Positions 26,096 through 34,350 of a DNA stretch of 53,168 bases are shown one piece after another (the first letter of the stretch is position 1; every line of letters begins with the position of its first letter). Below the pieces are notes generated by a model that worked only from the letters and a program-made list of their open reading frames with translations, did no database searches and was not told where the DNA came from. Source of the stretch: Humimonas sp964465015 (GTDB lineage: Bacteria > Gemmatimonadota > Gemmatimonadetes > Palauibacterales > Palauibacteraceae); NCBI GenBank assembly GCA_964465015.1, contig CAYXHP010000090.1, positions 1-53,168 on the forward strand, written 5' to 3'. The position numbers were made by a program, and so were the translations under genes.

Positions 26096-28372
26096 TCACG
26101 CCGTGAGCCCCGCCTCGTGGGCCATGCGGCGAGGCAGCGCCCGGTCGTACACCGAAGCGGCCTCTAGCGAGTCGAGCTCGATCATGCGCCCGGCGGCCGC
26201 GATCCGGAGCGTGCCGCCGCGAGGTCCGACCCGTCCGATCCTCCGCGCGGGCAGGCCGTGGCCCTCCGCCAGCTCGAGCAGCGCCCCGGCATCCTCCTCT
26301 CCTCTCGCCGACAGGACCACGCGCGACTGGCTCTCCCCGAACAGGAGCGCGGCGGCCGACACACCCCCGGCGGTGATCTCCACGTCCGCCCCGAAGGGAC
26401 CTCCCTCGGCCAGGATCGCGGCCTCCGCGAGGGCGACGGCCAGGCCTCCCTCCGAGACGTCGTGGGCCGAGCGCGGCAGGCCGCGTTCGGCGGCTTCCAC
26501 CAGGAAATCGACCAGGCGGCGAGCTTCCTCGAGGTCCAGCGCCGGCGGCTCGCCGGCCACCAACCCGTGTCGCACCCGCAGGTACTCGGATCCGCCCAGC
26601 TCCTCCAGCGTGACGCCCACCAGGAGCACCGCGTCCCCGGAGGCCCGGAACGCGGACGGCACGTGCCGGGTGACGTCCTCCATCACGCCCACCATGCCGA
26701 GGATCGGGGTGGGGTAGATGGGCCCGGCGGGCGTCTCGTTGTAGAGCGACACGTTGCCGCCCGTGACCGGGGTGCCGAGCGCGCGGCACGCCTGGCCGAT
26801 CCCGGCCACGGCCTCGCGGAGCTGGTGGTAGACGGCCGGCCGCCTGGGGCTCCCGAAGTTGAGGCAGTTGGTCACCGCCAGCGGGCGGGCGCCCGAGCAG
26901 GCCACGTTGCGTGCCGCCTCGGCCACGGCGATCGCGGCGCCGCGCCGGGGGGCCAGATGGACGTAGCGCCCGTTCCCGTCCAGGGCGGCGGCGAGGCCTC
27001 GGCCCGTGTCCGCCAGCCGGAGGACGGCCGCGTCCGAGCCCGGGCGCACCACCGTGCTGGTCCCGATCGTCGTGTCGTACTGCTCCCAGATCCAGCGCTT
27101 GGAGGCCACCGACGGGTCGTCGAGGAGGTCCAGGAGGGCGCGGCGCGCCTCCTCGTCCGACCCGAGCTCCGGGAGGCCGGTGAGGTCGCGCGCGCGGAGC
27201 GCCCGCACCTCCGGGTCCTCCTCGGCCTCGTAGGTCGCGATCGGAGGCTCGCCGACCAGCGGCCGGAGCGGAATCTCGGCCACTACCCGGCCCGCGTCCA
27301 GGACACGGAACAGGCCGTCGTCGGTGACCCGTCCGATCACCGCGCTCCCCAGCTCCCAGCGCTCGAGTACCTCGCGCACGGCCTCCTCGCCTCCCGGCTC
27401 GGTCACGACCAGCATGCGCTCCTGCGACTCCGAGAGGAGGATCTCGTACGGCGTCATCCCGGTCTCCCGGACCGGGACGTCCGCCGTGTCGATCTCGATC
27501 CCGGCCCCGGCCCGCTCGGCCATCTCGGTGGCGCTCGAGGTGAGGCCCGCGGCGCCCATGTCCTGGACACCCACGACCAGGCCGCGCTCGATGAGCTCCA
27601 ACGTGGCCTCGAGGAGGAGCTTCTCGGTGAACGGATCCCCCACCTGCACCTGCGGACGACTCTCGGCCGTCTCCTCGCCCAGCTCTTCGGAGGCGAAGGC
27701 GGCACCGTGGATCCCGTCCCGGCCGGTGCGCGAGCCCACGGCCATCACCACGTTCCCCGGAGCGCCGGTGCCGGCGCGCGTGAGGCGCTCGAGCCGTACC
27801 AGGCCCATGCACATCACGTTGACGAGCGGGTTCCGCTCGTAGACCGGGTCGAACACGGTCTCTCCGCCCACGGTCGGAATGCCGACGCAGTTCCCGTAGT
27901 CCCCCACGCCGCGCACCACGCCATCCAGGAGGTAGCGGGAGCGCGGAGAGTCCAGGGTGCCGAAGCGGAGGCTGTCGAACAGCGCGATGGGCCGGGCCCC
28001 CATGGTGAAGATGTCGCGCAGGATTCCACCCGAGCCGGTGGCGGCGCCCTGGTAAGGCTCCACGGCCGAGGGGTGGTTGTGCGACTCGATCTTGAACGCG
28101 AGACCCCAGCCCCCGCCCACGTCCACGACCCCGGCATTCTCGCCCGGCCCCTGCACGACCGCCGCGCCCTCGGTGGGGAGGGTGCGCAGGAAGGGCTTCG
28201 AGCTCTTGTAGCTGCAGTGCTCCGACCACATGGCCGAGAACACCCCGAGCTCCGCCAGGGTGGGCTCCCGTCCCAGGATGTCGAGGATGCGCTCCCACTC
28301 CTCGAGGCTCAGCCCGTGGTCGGCGGCGAGCGCGGGACCCATGGTCGGACCGGCGGTGGCCGCGGGCGTCAT
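26096..28372 (-). CDS. purL: Phosphoribosylformylglycinamidine synthase subunit PurL
   Basis: A 758-residue small-form PurL that makes FGAM from FGAR using ATP and ammonia supplied by PurQ, with PurS as bridge. Motifs are SAMWSEHCSYKSSKPFL, FKIESHNHPSAVEPYQGAATG, GDYGNCVGIPTVGGE and HDVSEGGLAVALAEAA. The start is ATG 28372, overlapping the purQ stop by 4 bp (ATGA). ATG 28342, ten codons on, is a weaker alternative. Lacking a fused glutaminase domain, it fits with the separate purQ and purS upstream. Confidence 0.97.
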   Translation of the reverse strand: MTPAATAGPTMGPALAADHGLSLEEWERILDILGREPTLAELGVFSAMWSEHCSYKSSKPFLRTLPTEGAAVVQGPGENAGVVDVGGGWGLAFKIESHNHPSAVEPYQGAATGSGGILRDIFTMGARPIALFDSLRFGTLDSPRSRYLLDGVVRGVGDYGNCVGIPTVGGETVFDPVYERNPLVNVMCMGLVRLERLTRAGTGAPGNVVMAVGSRTGRDGIHGAAFASEELGEETAESRPQVQVGDPFTEKLLLEATLELIERGLVVGVQDMGAAGLTSSATEMAERAGAGIEIDTADVPVRETGMTPYEILLSESQERMLVVTEPGGEEAVREVLERWELGSAVIGRVTDDGLFRVLDAGRVVAEIPLRPLVGEPPIATYEAEEDPEVRALRARDLTGLPELGSDEEARRALLDLLDDPSVASKRWIWEQYDTTIGTSTVVRPGSDAAVLRLADTGRGLAAALDGNGRYVHLAPRRGAAIAVAEAARNVACSGARPLAVTNCLNFGSPRRPAVYHQLREAVAGIGQACRALGTPVTGGNVSLYNETPAGPIYPTPILGMVGVMEDVTRHVPSAFRASGDAVLLVGVTLEELGGSEYLRVRHGLVAGEPPALDLEEARRLVDFLVEAAERGLPRSAHDVSEGGLAVALAEAAILAEGGPFGADVEITAGGVSAAALLFGESQSRVVLSARGEEDAGALLELAEGHGLPARRIGRVGPRGGTLRIAAAGRMIELDSLEAASVYDRALPRRMAHEAGLTA

Positions 28373-29073
28373 CGGGTGGCTCCGGTCGCGGCCGCCAGGG
28401 CCGCGGAGCGGAACATCCCGAGCCCGTCGTCCGAGCCCAGGATCGGGTCGTACGCGCGGTCCGGGTGCGGCATGAGCCCGACCACGTTGCGGCCCTCGCT
28501 GCAGATCCCGGCGATGTTGCGAAGCGACCCGTTCGGGTTGGCGGTCCCGGAGGCCTCCCCGCGCGCGTCGACGTAGCGGAAGATGACCCGGCCCTCGGCT
28601 TCCAGCCGCTCCACCGTGGCCTCGTCGGCGACGAAGCGTCCCTCCCCGTGGGAGAGGGGCATGCGGAGGACCTGCCCGGTCCGGTAGGCGCCCGTGAAGT
28701 CGGTGTCCGTCCGCTCGACGCGGATGTGCACGGGCAGGGAGAGGAACCGAAGTCCGGCGTTGCGGGCCAGGGCGCCCGGAAGTAGCCCCGCCTCGCACAG
28801 GATCTGGAATCCGTTGCAGATCCCGAGGACCGGGCCGCCCGCGCGCGCGAAAGCCTCCACGGACTTCATGATCGGGCTGAAGCGCGCGATGGCCCCCGCC
28901 CGCAGGTAGTCCCCGTAGGCGAACCCGCCCGGGAGCAGGATCGCGTCGGCCCCTCCCAGGTCTCGCTCGCGGTGCCAGAGGTAGAAGGCCTCCTCGCTCA
29001 GCCCTTCGGTCACGGCGCGGAAGCAGTCCGCGTCGCAATTGGACCCGGGGAAACGGACGATCCCGAATCTCAC
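28369..29073 (-). CDS. purQ: Phosphoribosylformylglycinamidine synthase subunit PurQ (glutaminase)
   Basis: A 234-residue class I glutamine amidotransferase feeding ammonia to PurL. The N-terminus RFGIVRFPGSNCD and oxyanion/nucleophile motif VLGICNGFQIL (Cys) are canonical. The last triad segment reads LMPHPDRA, where other PurQ proteins I know have HPE, so the Glu appears to be Asp. The start is GTG 29073, overlapping the purS stop by 4 bp. It sits in the order purS-purQ-purL, the usual set for the three-subunit FGAM synthase. Confidence 0.95.
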   Translation of the reverse strand: MRFGIVRFPGSNCDADCFRAVTEGLSEEAFYLWHRERDLGGADAILLPGGFAYGDYLRAGAIARFSPIMKSVEAFARAGGPVLGICNGFQILCEAGLLPGALARNAGLRFLSLPVHIRVERTDTDFTGAYRTGQVLRMPLSHGEGRFVADEATVERLEAEGRVIFRYVDARGEASGTANPNGSLRNIAGICSEGRNVVGLMPHPDRAYDPILGSDDGLGMFRSAALAAATGATR

Positions 29074-29348
29074 GCGCCCTCCCCGGCGGCCTCCACCACG
29101 GGCCGGACCTCGACGGCGTAGTCCTCGATCACGGGATTGGCCAGGAGCTCCTCGCACATGCGCTCGGCCTCGTCCCGCGCGGCGTCCGTGTCCTCGGCTT
29201 CCAGCTCCAGACGGATCAGGCGGCCCGAGCGCACGGCGCCCACGCCGCCGTACCCCAGCTCGCGCAGCGCGCGGCCGATCGTCTCGCCCTCGGGGTCGAG
29301 GATCCCTCCCCGCGGCATCACCCGGATCTCCAGCTCGAAGCGGTCTAT
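29070..29348 (-). CDS. purS: Phosphoribosylformylglycinamidine synthase subunit PurS, probable ATA start
   Basis: A small (~92-residue) subunit bridging PurQ and PurL. GILDPEGETIGRAL and DYAVEVRPVV match the family. The first normal start, GTG 29321, would delete the first beta strand that PurS needs. In-frame codons upstream restore it (DRFELEIRV) and reach an ATA at 29348, with GGGAGG 5 nt before it. This ATA overlaps the purC stop as ATAG, like the ATGA/GTGA overlaps elsewhere in the run. CTG 29333 is another non-standard option. The frame closes at 29367-29369 (TGA), so no ATG, GTG or TTG lies further upstream. The gene is certain; the start is inference. Confidence 0.88.
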   Translation of the reverse strand: MDRFELEIRVMPRGGILDPEGETIGRALRELGYGGVGAVRSGRLIRLELEAEDTDAARDEAERMCEELLANPVIEDYAVEVRPVVEAAGEGA

Positions 29349-30289
29349 GGTATCCTCCCGTCCTGTTCATCGTAGTCGGGCAGCTCGTGGCCCGTGAGCC
29401 GGCGGTAGGCGTCCAGGTAGCGCTCGGTCGTGGCCCGGACGACCTCCTCGGGGAGGTCGGGCGCGGGGGGCATCCGATCCCAGCGCCCCTCCCGGACGAG
29501 GCCCTCCAGGTAGTCCCGCACCGGTTGCTTGTCCAGCGAGGGCTGCGTGTGGCCGGGCTCCCACGTCTCGGCCGGCCAGAAGCGCGAGGAGTCGGGCGTG
29601 AGCGCCTCGTCGATGAGGAGGATCTCGCCGCTCCCCAGGCTCGTTCCGAACTCGAACTTCGTGTCGGCGATCAGGATCCCGTGGCGCCGCGCCTCCTGCC
29701 GCGCGTAGCCGTACAACGCGAGGCTGAACTCCTTCAGGATCTCCGCCGTGTTGAGGCCGAGGATCTCCCGCATGCGGGCGAAGGTGATGTTCTCGTCGTG
29801 CCCCTCGTCCGCCTTGGTCGCGGGAGTGAACATCGGCTCCGGGAGCTCGTCCGCCTCCTGCAGGCCCTCCGGGAGGGTTCGTCCCGCCAGCGTGCCGTGC
29901 TCGCGGTACTCCTTCCATCCCGACCCGGCCAGATAGCCGCGCACCACGCACTCCACGGGGAAGGGCTCGGCGCGCTCGACCAGCATGCCCCGGCCCGCCC
30001 ACAGCGCCCGGCTCTCCTCCAGCTCCGGGCGGCGGCGCACGATGGCGTCGGGATCGGCGGCGATGCAGTGGCTCCGGACGATGTCCCGGGTGTGGTCGAA
30101 CCAGTGACGGGAGATCTGGGTGAGCACCGCGCCTTTGCGCGGAATGGGCTGGGGCAGGACGCAGTCGAAGGCGCTGATCCGGTCGCTGGCCACCATTAGC
30201 GCTGCGCCCGCGTCCAGCTCGTACGTCTCCCGGACCTTGCCCCGGTGGAGCAGGGGGAGGGGAAGCTCCGTCTGCCGGACGACCGCCAT
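29345..30289 (-). CDS. purC: Phosphoribosylaminoimidazole-succinocarboxamide synthase
   Basis: A 314-residue SAICAR synthetase, joining CAIR and aspartate with ATP. Motifs are LLHRGKVRETYEL, VASDRISAFD, VRGYLAGSGWKEY, ADTKFEFG and IDEALTPDSSRFWP. ATG 30289 has AAGGAGC 8 nt upstream. It starts 8 bp after the purB stop, and its TAG stop overlaps the probable purS start. The length is that of the longer PurC form (about 300 aa, as in yeast) rather than the 237-aa E. coli form. Confidence 0.97.
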   Translation of the reverse strand: MAVVRQTELPLPLLHRGKVRETYELDAGAALMVASDRISAFDCVLPQPIPRKGAVLTQISRHWFDHTRDIVRSHCIAADPDAIVRRRPELEESRALWAGRGMLVERAEPFPVECVVRGYLAGSGWKEYREHGTLAGRTLPEGLQEADELPEPMFTPATKADEGHDENITFARMREILGLNTAEILKEFSLALYGYARQEARRHGILIADTKFEFGTSLGSGEILLIDEALTPDSSRFWPAETWEPGHTQPSLDKQPVRDYLEGLVREGRWDRMPPAPDLPEEVVRATTERYLDAYRRLTGHELPDYDEQDGRIP

Positions 30290-30297
30290 GATGCTCC

Positions 30298-31734
30298 TTA
30301 CACTCTGAGGGTGACGGACTCGGCCGCCCCGGTCCCCGCGTCCTCGAGCAGCGGTTCCACACGCTCTCGCAGGAAGCGGTCCACCTGGGCGGGGGCCCGG
30401 CCCACCAGGCCGTCGGGTCGGGCCAGGCCCTGGAGACGCGCGCGGTCGAGACCGAAGGCCGGGTCGTCCGCGACGCGATCGAGGAAGTCGTTGTCCGGGG
30501 CGCCCTCGTCCAGCCGGCGGCGCGCCTCCATCGCGTGGCGCCGGATGCGCTCGTGCAGCTCCTGGCGGTCCCCTCCGGCCTCGACTCCGGCCACCAGCAC
30601 TTCCTCCACGACCAGGAAGGGGAGCTCCCGTCCCAACCTCCGGCGGATCACGGACGGGTGGACCACGAGCCCCGAGCCCACGTTAGTCTCCAGCTGGAGA
30701 ACCGCGTCGGCCGCCAGGTACGCCTCGGGGATCGCGATGCGGCGGTTGGCGGAGTCGTCCAGGGTCCGCTCCATCCACTGCACCGAGGCCGTCCAGGACG
30801 CGTCGAGCTCCAGCACGCACAGGTGGCGGGCCAGGGCGCAGATGCGCTCGGAGCGCATCGGGTTCCGCTTGTAGGGCATCGCGGACGAGCCGATCTGGTG
30901 CTCGCCGAACGGCTCCTCGACTTCGCCGAAGGCCTGCAGAAGCCGGATGTCGTGCCCGAAGCGGGCCGTGCTGGCCCCGATGCCCGACAGGACCGCCAGG
31001 CACGACTGGTCCACCTTGCGGGGGTACGTCTGTCCGACCACGTCGTACACGCCGTCGAATCCGAAACGCTCGGCCAGGAGCTCGTTGAGGCGGTCCACCT
31101 TCGCCCCGTCCCCCAGGAGGCGGAGGAAGGTCGCCTCGGTGCCGGTCGTGCCCCGGGCGCCGCGCAGCCGCAGGTCGCCGGAGGCGCGCTCGACCGCCAC
31201 GAGGTCGGCCACGAGGTCCTGGATCCACAGGCACGCCCGCTTGCCCACGGTGGTGGGCTGGGCCGGCTGGAGGTGCGTGTAGCCCAGGGTCGGGAGATCG
31301 GCGTGCTGGCGAGCGAAGTCCGCCAGGGCCGCCACCGCCGACAGGAGCCGGCGCCGCACGATCCCGAGCGCCTCGCGGTGCTGGAGGAGGCCGGCGTTGT
31401 CGGCCACGAACGCGCTGGTGGCGCCAAGGTGGATGTGGCCGCGCGCCTCCGGGGCCGCCTCGCCGAACTGGTACACGTGCGCCATGACGTCGTGGCGGAG
31501 CTCGGCCTCGATCTCGGCCACGCGCGGGAGGTCCACCATGTCTCGCGCCCGGCGCATGGCCGCGATGACCTCGCCCGGCACGTCGACGCCGAGCTCCCGC
31601 TCGGCCTGGGCCAGCGCGATCCACAGGTCTCGCCACAGCAGCGCCTGGTAACGCGGCGAGAACACCTCGGCCATCTCGGGCGAGGCGTAGCGGTCCAGCA
31701 GTGGGTGCGGGTAGGACTCCGGCCGCTCGCTCAT
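30298..31734 (-). CDS. purB: Adenylosuccinate lyase
   Basis: A 478-residue fumarase/aspartase-superfamily enzyme acting twice in purine synthesis, on SAICAR and on adenylosuccinate, each time releasing fumarate. The signature GSSAMPYKRNPMRSE is intact; GHIHLGATSAFVADN and GYTHLQPAQPTTVGKR are also kept. ATG 31734 has GGGGAGG 6 nt upstream. A 106-bp gap precedes it after the htrA-like gene, with no promoter I can identify, so it may be read through from truA or have its own weak promoter. Confidence 0.97.
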   Translation of the reverse strand: MSERPESYPHPLLDRYASPEMAEVFSPRYQALLWRDLWIALAQAERELGVDVPGEVIAAMRRARDMVDLPRVAEIEAELRHDVMAHVYQFGEAAPEARGHIHLGATSAFVADNAGLLQHREALGIVRRRLLSAVAALADFARQHADLPTLGYTHLQPAQPTTVGKRACLWIQDLVADLVAVERASGDLRLRGARGTTGTEATFLRLLGDGAKVDRLNELLAERFGFDGVYDVVGQTYPRKVDQSCLAVLSGIGASTARFGHDIRLLQAFGEVEEPFGEHQIGSSAMPYKRNPMRSERICALARHLCVLELDASWTASVQWMERTLDDSANRRIAIPEAYLAADAVLQLETNVGSGLVVHPSVIRRRLGRELPFLVVEEVLVAGVEAGGDRQELHERIRRHAMEARRRLDEGAPDNDFLDRVADDPAFGLDRARLQGLARPDGLVGRAPAQVDRFLRERVEPLLEDAGTGAAESVTLRV

Positions 31735-31840
31735 GGCGTCCTCCCCGCGTCCCGGCGCGGTCCGCCTCGGTCCGTGCCTCCGGCTGCCGTCTCCCGGACC
31801 ACGCCCCGGTCCGTGTGCCCGGTCGCCACGCCCCAGCCCA

Positions 31841-33376
31841 TCAGCGCAGCCCGAACGCGGTGACCATGGACTCACCGTCCCGGTAGAGCCACACCCGGAC
31901 GAAGCCGCGCCCGGTCGCCGTCTTGAACATCTGGGCCGCGTCGTCGGCCGTCTTCACCTCCCGCCGGTCGATGGCCACGATCACGTCGCCTTCCTGCATG
32001 CCCGTGGCGCTCGAGACATCCCGGCTCACGTCGACGATGAGCGCACCCTGCTCCACGTCCAGGTGCCGCTCCACGGCGATCTGCGGTGTCACCGTGACCA
32101 GCTGCAGGCCGCGGAGCACCTCGACCCGGTGGGCCGATTCGGAGGGGAGCTCGGCGACGCGGATCTGCGCCTGGTGCGTGGCGCCACCGCGCGCGTAGCG
32201 CAGCGTGGCGGTGGAGCCGACCCCGGCGTCCAGGAGGGCCACCTCCCAGTCGAGCGGGCCGCGGATCCGCGTGCCGTTGAGCGTCAGCAGGGCATCGCCC
32301 TTCTGGAGTCCCGCCTCCGCGGCCGGCGAGCCCGGCGCCACACGCCGCACGACGGTCCGCGCCACCAGGCTGTCCGAGGTCACGGTGGCCACGTCCAGCC
32401 CGATGTAGGCCCTGCGGATGCGACCGAACTTGCGCAGCTCATCGGCGATCTTGAGGGCCCGGTCGATCGGGATGGCGAAGCCGAGCCCCTCGGAGCCGCC
32501 CGACTTGGAGAGGATGAAGGAGTTCACGCCCACGACGCGGCCGTCGGCGTTCACCAGGGGACCACCGCTGTTGCCGGGGTTGATGGCCGCGTCGGTCTGG
32601 ATCATGTCGGCGTACAGGACCTCCTGGTCCCCGCTGCCCCGGTAGTCGCGGTTCACGCCCGAGACGACGCCGGTGGTGACCGTGGCTTCGGTGTTCGAGA
32701 GATAGAACCCGAAGGGGTTGCCGATCGCGATCGCGGGCTCGCCCACCATGAGGTCCGAGGAGGTGCCCAGGGGGGCGGGGGGGACGCGCCCGGCCGGGAT
32801 CTTGAGCAGCGCCACGTCCGTGAGGGCGTCCGAGCCCACCAGGCTGGCGGTGTACCGGTGTCCCGAGGCGTCGGCCACGACGATGCGGCTGGCGTTCTCG
32901 ACCACGTGCGTGTTCGTGAGAATGTAGCCGTTCCGGTCGATCGCGAACCCCGAGCCGAGACCGCGCACCTGACGCTGCGTGCTGAAGGGGAAGAAAGAGC
33001 CGAACGCACCCCCGGCCTGCGTGGTCTCGGTCGATACCACGTTCACGCTCACGACCGAGGGGGTGACCGCCCGCGCCGCCGAGACCGTGGCCGTATGTCG
33101 AGGGTCGCTGGCCGGCACCGAGTCGTCGGGCTCGGTGGCCCGGGCGCGGCGAGCGAACGAGGGGTCGTCGCCCGCGTCCCGGGCGCCGGCCGAAGCCGGC
33201 AGGGCTTCGGCCGATTCGCTGACCGCCGCGCCCCCGGCGGCTGCGCTCGATGTGGCCGCCGCCGGCTCGCCGGCGCTCCCGCCCGGGCTCCGCAGGAGCG
33301 TGCCGAGCCCGAGGCCGGCGGCGAACAGGACGCCGGCGATCCCGAGCAGAACCAGGGTTCGGGACCGGGCGCTCAC
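31841..33376 (-). CDS. HtrA/Deg-family serine protease with two PDZ domains
   Basis: A 511-residue envelope protease/chaperone. One N-terminal membrane helix (about 8-27) anchors it, followed by a ~70-residue Ala/Ser/Gly linker. The trypsin-like domain has the triad ILTNTHVV (His), LTDVALLKI (Asp) and NPGNSGGPLVN (Ser). PDZ1 contains GSPAAEAGLQKGDALLTLNG; PDZ2 contains SATGMQEGDVIVAIDRREV. The start is GTG 33376, overlapping the truA stop by 4 bp. It degrades or holds misfolded envelope proteins. Its place between truA and purine genes looks like simple operon packing. Confidence 0.95.
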   Translation of the reverse strand: MSARSRTLVLLGIAGVLFAAGLGLGTLLRSPGGSAGEPAAATSSAAAGGAAVSESAEALPASAGARDAGDDPSFARRARATEPDDSVPASDPRHTATVSAARAVTPSVVSVNVVSTETTQAGGAFGSFFPFSTQRQVRGLGSGFAIDRNGYILTNTHVVENASRIVVADASGHRYTASLVGSDALTDVALLKIPAGRVPPAPLGTSSDLMVGEPAIAIGNPFGFYLSNTEATVTTGVVSGVNRDYRGSGDQEVLYADMIQTDAAINPGNSGGPLVNADGRVVGVNSFILSKSGGSEGLGFAIPIDRALKIADELRKFGRIRRAYIGLDVATVTSDSLVARTVVRRVAPGSPAAEAGLQKGDALLTLNGTRIRGPLDWEVALLDAGVGSTATLRYARGGATHQAQIRVAELPSESAHRVEVLRGLQLVTVTPQIAVERHLDVEQGALIVDVSRDVSSATGMQEGDVIVAIDRREVKTADDAAQMFKTATGRGFVRVWLYRDGESMVTAFGLR

Positions 33377-34197
33377 GGGGCCGCTCCGCCCGGCCCGGGA
33401 GCCGTCAGGCCCGGCACGCCCGCCTCACGGTTCCAGCCGTCCCGGTAGCGGACGCCCGTGAGATAAAGCCCCTGCGCAGGGGCCGGAGCGGGGGGACGCA
33501 GTGTCCCGTCCTCCTCCAGGAGCCTCTCCAGCTCGTCCGGCCCGCGTCGGCCCGTCGCGATCTCCACCTGCGTGTGCACGAGGTATCGTACCATGTGATG
33601 GAGAAAGCGGTTCGCGACGACCACGAAGCGCAGATCGCCCAGCGCCGTCCGCGACCAGCCGGCGTGCTCGATGATGCAGACGGTGCCCCGATGCTCCTGT
33701 CCGGCCTTGGCGAGCGCGCGGAAGGATCGGCGACCGGGGAGGGCCGCCGAAGCGGCCACCAGCCGACCGGTGTCCGGCTCGGCGGGCGGGCGCCAGGTGC
33801 GATTGCGTCGCAGGGGCGATTCGGATCCCGGCCCCACGGCCAGGAAGTACTCGTATCGGCGGGCGGTCGCGTCGTAGCGGGGATGAAATTCTCGCGACGT
33901 CTCGGTAAGTTCCTCGACCCAGATTTCGTCGGGTACGACCGCGTTCAGGGCACGCCGCATCTCGCCGGCGCTCCACCGGGCCGGCGCGGCGAACGCGATC
34001 TCCTGACCCGTGGCGTGCACGCCGGCATCGGTGCGGCCCGCGGCCAGGACGCTGGCCGGCTCCGCCAGCAACCGGGTCAGGGCGCCTTCGAGGGTACCCT
34101 GGACCGTACGCTTCCGGGGCTGGACCTGCCAGCCGTGGAAGGCGGCGCCGTCGAAGTGGACGGTGGCGCGGAACCAGGTGCGGGCCCGTTCCTGCAC
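33373..34197 (-). CDS. truA: tRNA pseudouridine(38-40) synthase TruA
   Basis: A 274-residue enzyme making pseudouridine at positions 38-40 of the tRNA anticodon arm. The catalytic Asp is D57 in AAGRTDAGVHATGQ; the N-terminal FDGAAFHGWQVQ and the FLHHMVRYLV helix are typical. The start is GTG 34197. There is no Shine-Dalgarno, and a promoter with a perfect TTGACA box ends 6 nt before the start, so the mRNA is probably leaderless. It is the first gene of the long minus-strand run ending at add. Confidence 0.95.
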   Translation of the reverse strand: MQERARTWFRATVHFDGAAFHGWQVQPRKRTVQGTLEGALTRLLAEPASVLAAGRTDAGVHATGQEIAFAAPARWSAGEMRRALNAVVPDEIWVEELTETSREFHPRYDATARRYEYFLAVGPGSESPLRRNRTWRPPAEPDTGRLVAASAALPGRRSFRALAKAGQEHRGTVCIIEHAGWSRTALGDLRFVVVANRFLHHMVRYLVHTQVEIATGRRGPDELERLLEEDGTLRPPAPAPAQGLYLTGVRYRDGWNREAGVPGLTAPGPGGAAP

Positions 34198-34203
34198 GGC
34201 GCC

Positions 34204-34233
34204 AAGCTACCCGGCGCCGTCGGGGGGTGTCAA
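34204..34233 (-). promoter_or_regulatory. Promoter with consensus -35 for truA and the purine run
   Basis: On the minus strand TTGACA (34228-34233), an 18-bp spacer ending in CCGGG, then TAGCTT (34204-34209). Six bases, GGCGCC, separate the -10 from the GTG of truA, so the expected +1 is the start codon itself. Confidence 0.7.
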
Positions 34234-34350
34234 GCTGCGCCCCCGGCCGGCGCGTGGATCGTTCGGAATGGGCCGGAAAGAGCCGGAAATCGGCCTCCGG
34301 AGGGAGTCTCGAGGCCGGGGCGGGGAACCCCGGGGGAGGTGCGGGCGAGG

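Noticed and set aside
34198..34350. Possible trp attenuator before trpD
   Set aside because: Several GC-rich inverted repeats and a doubled GCCGGAAA exist, but there is no leader frame with Trp codons and no terminator/antiterminator pair that stands out.
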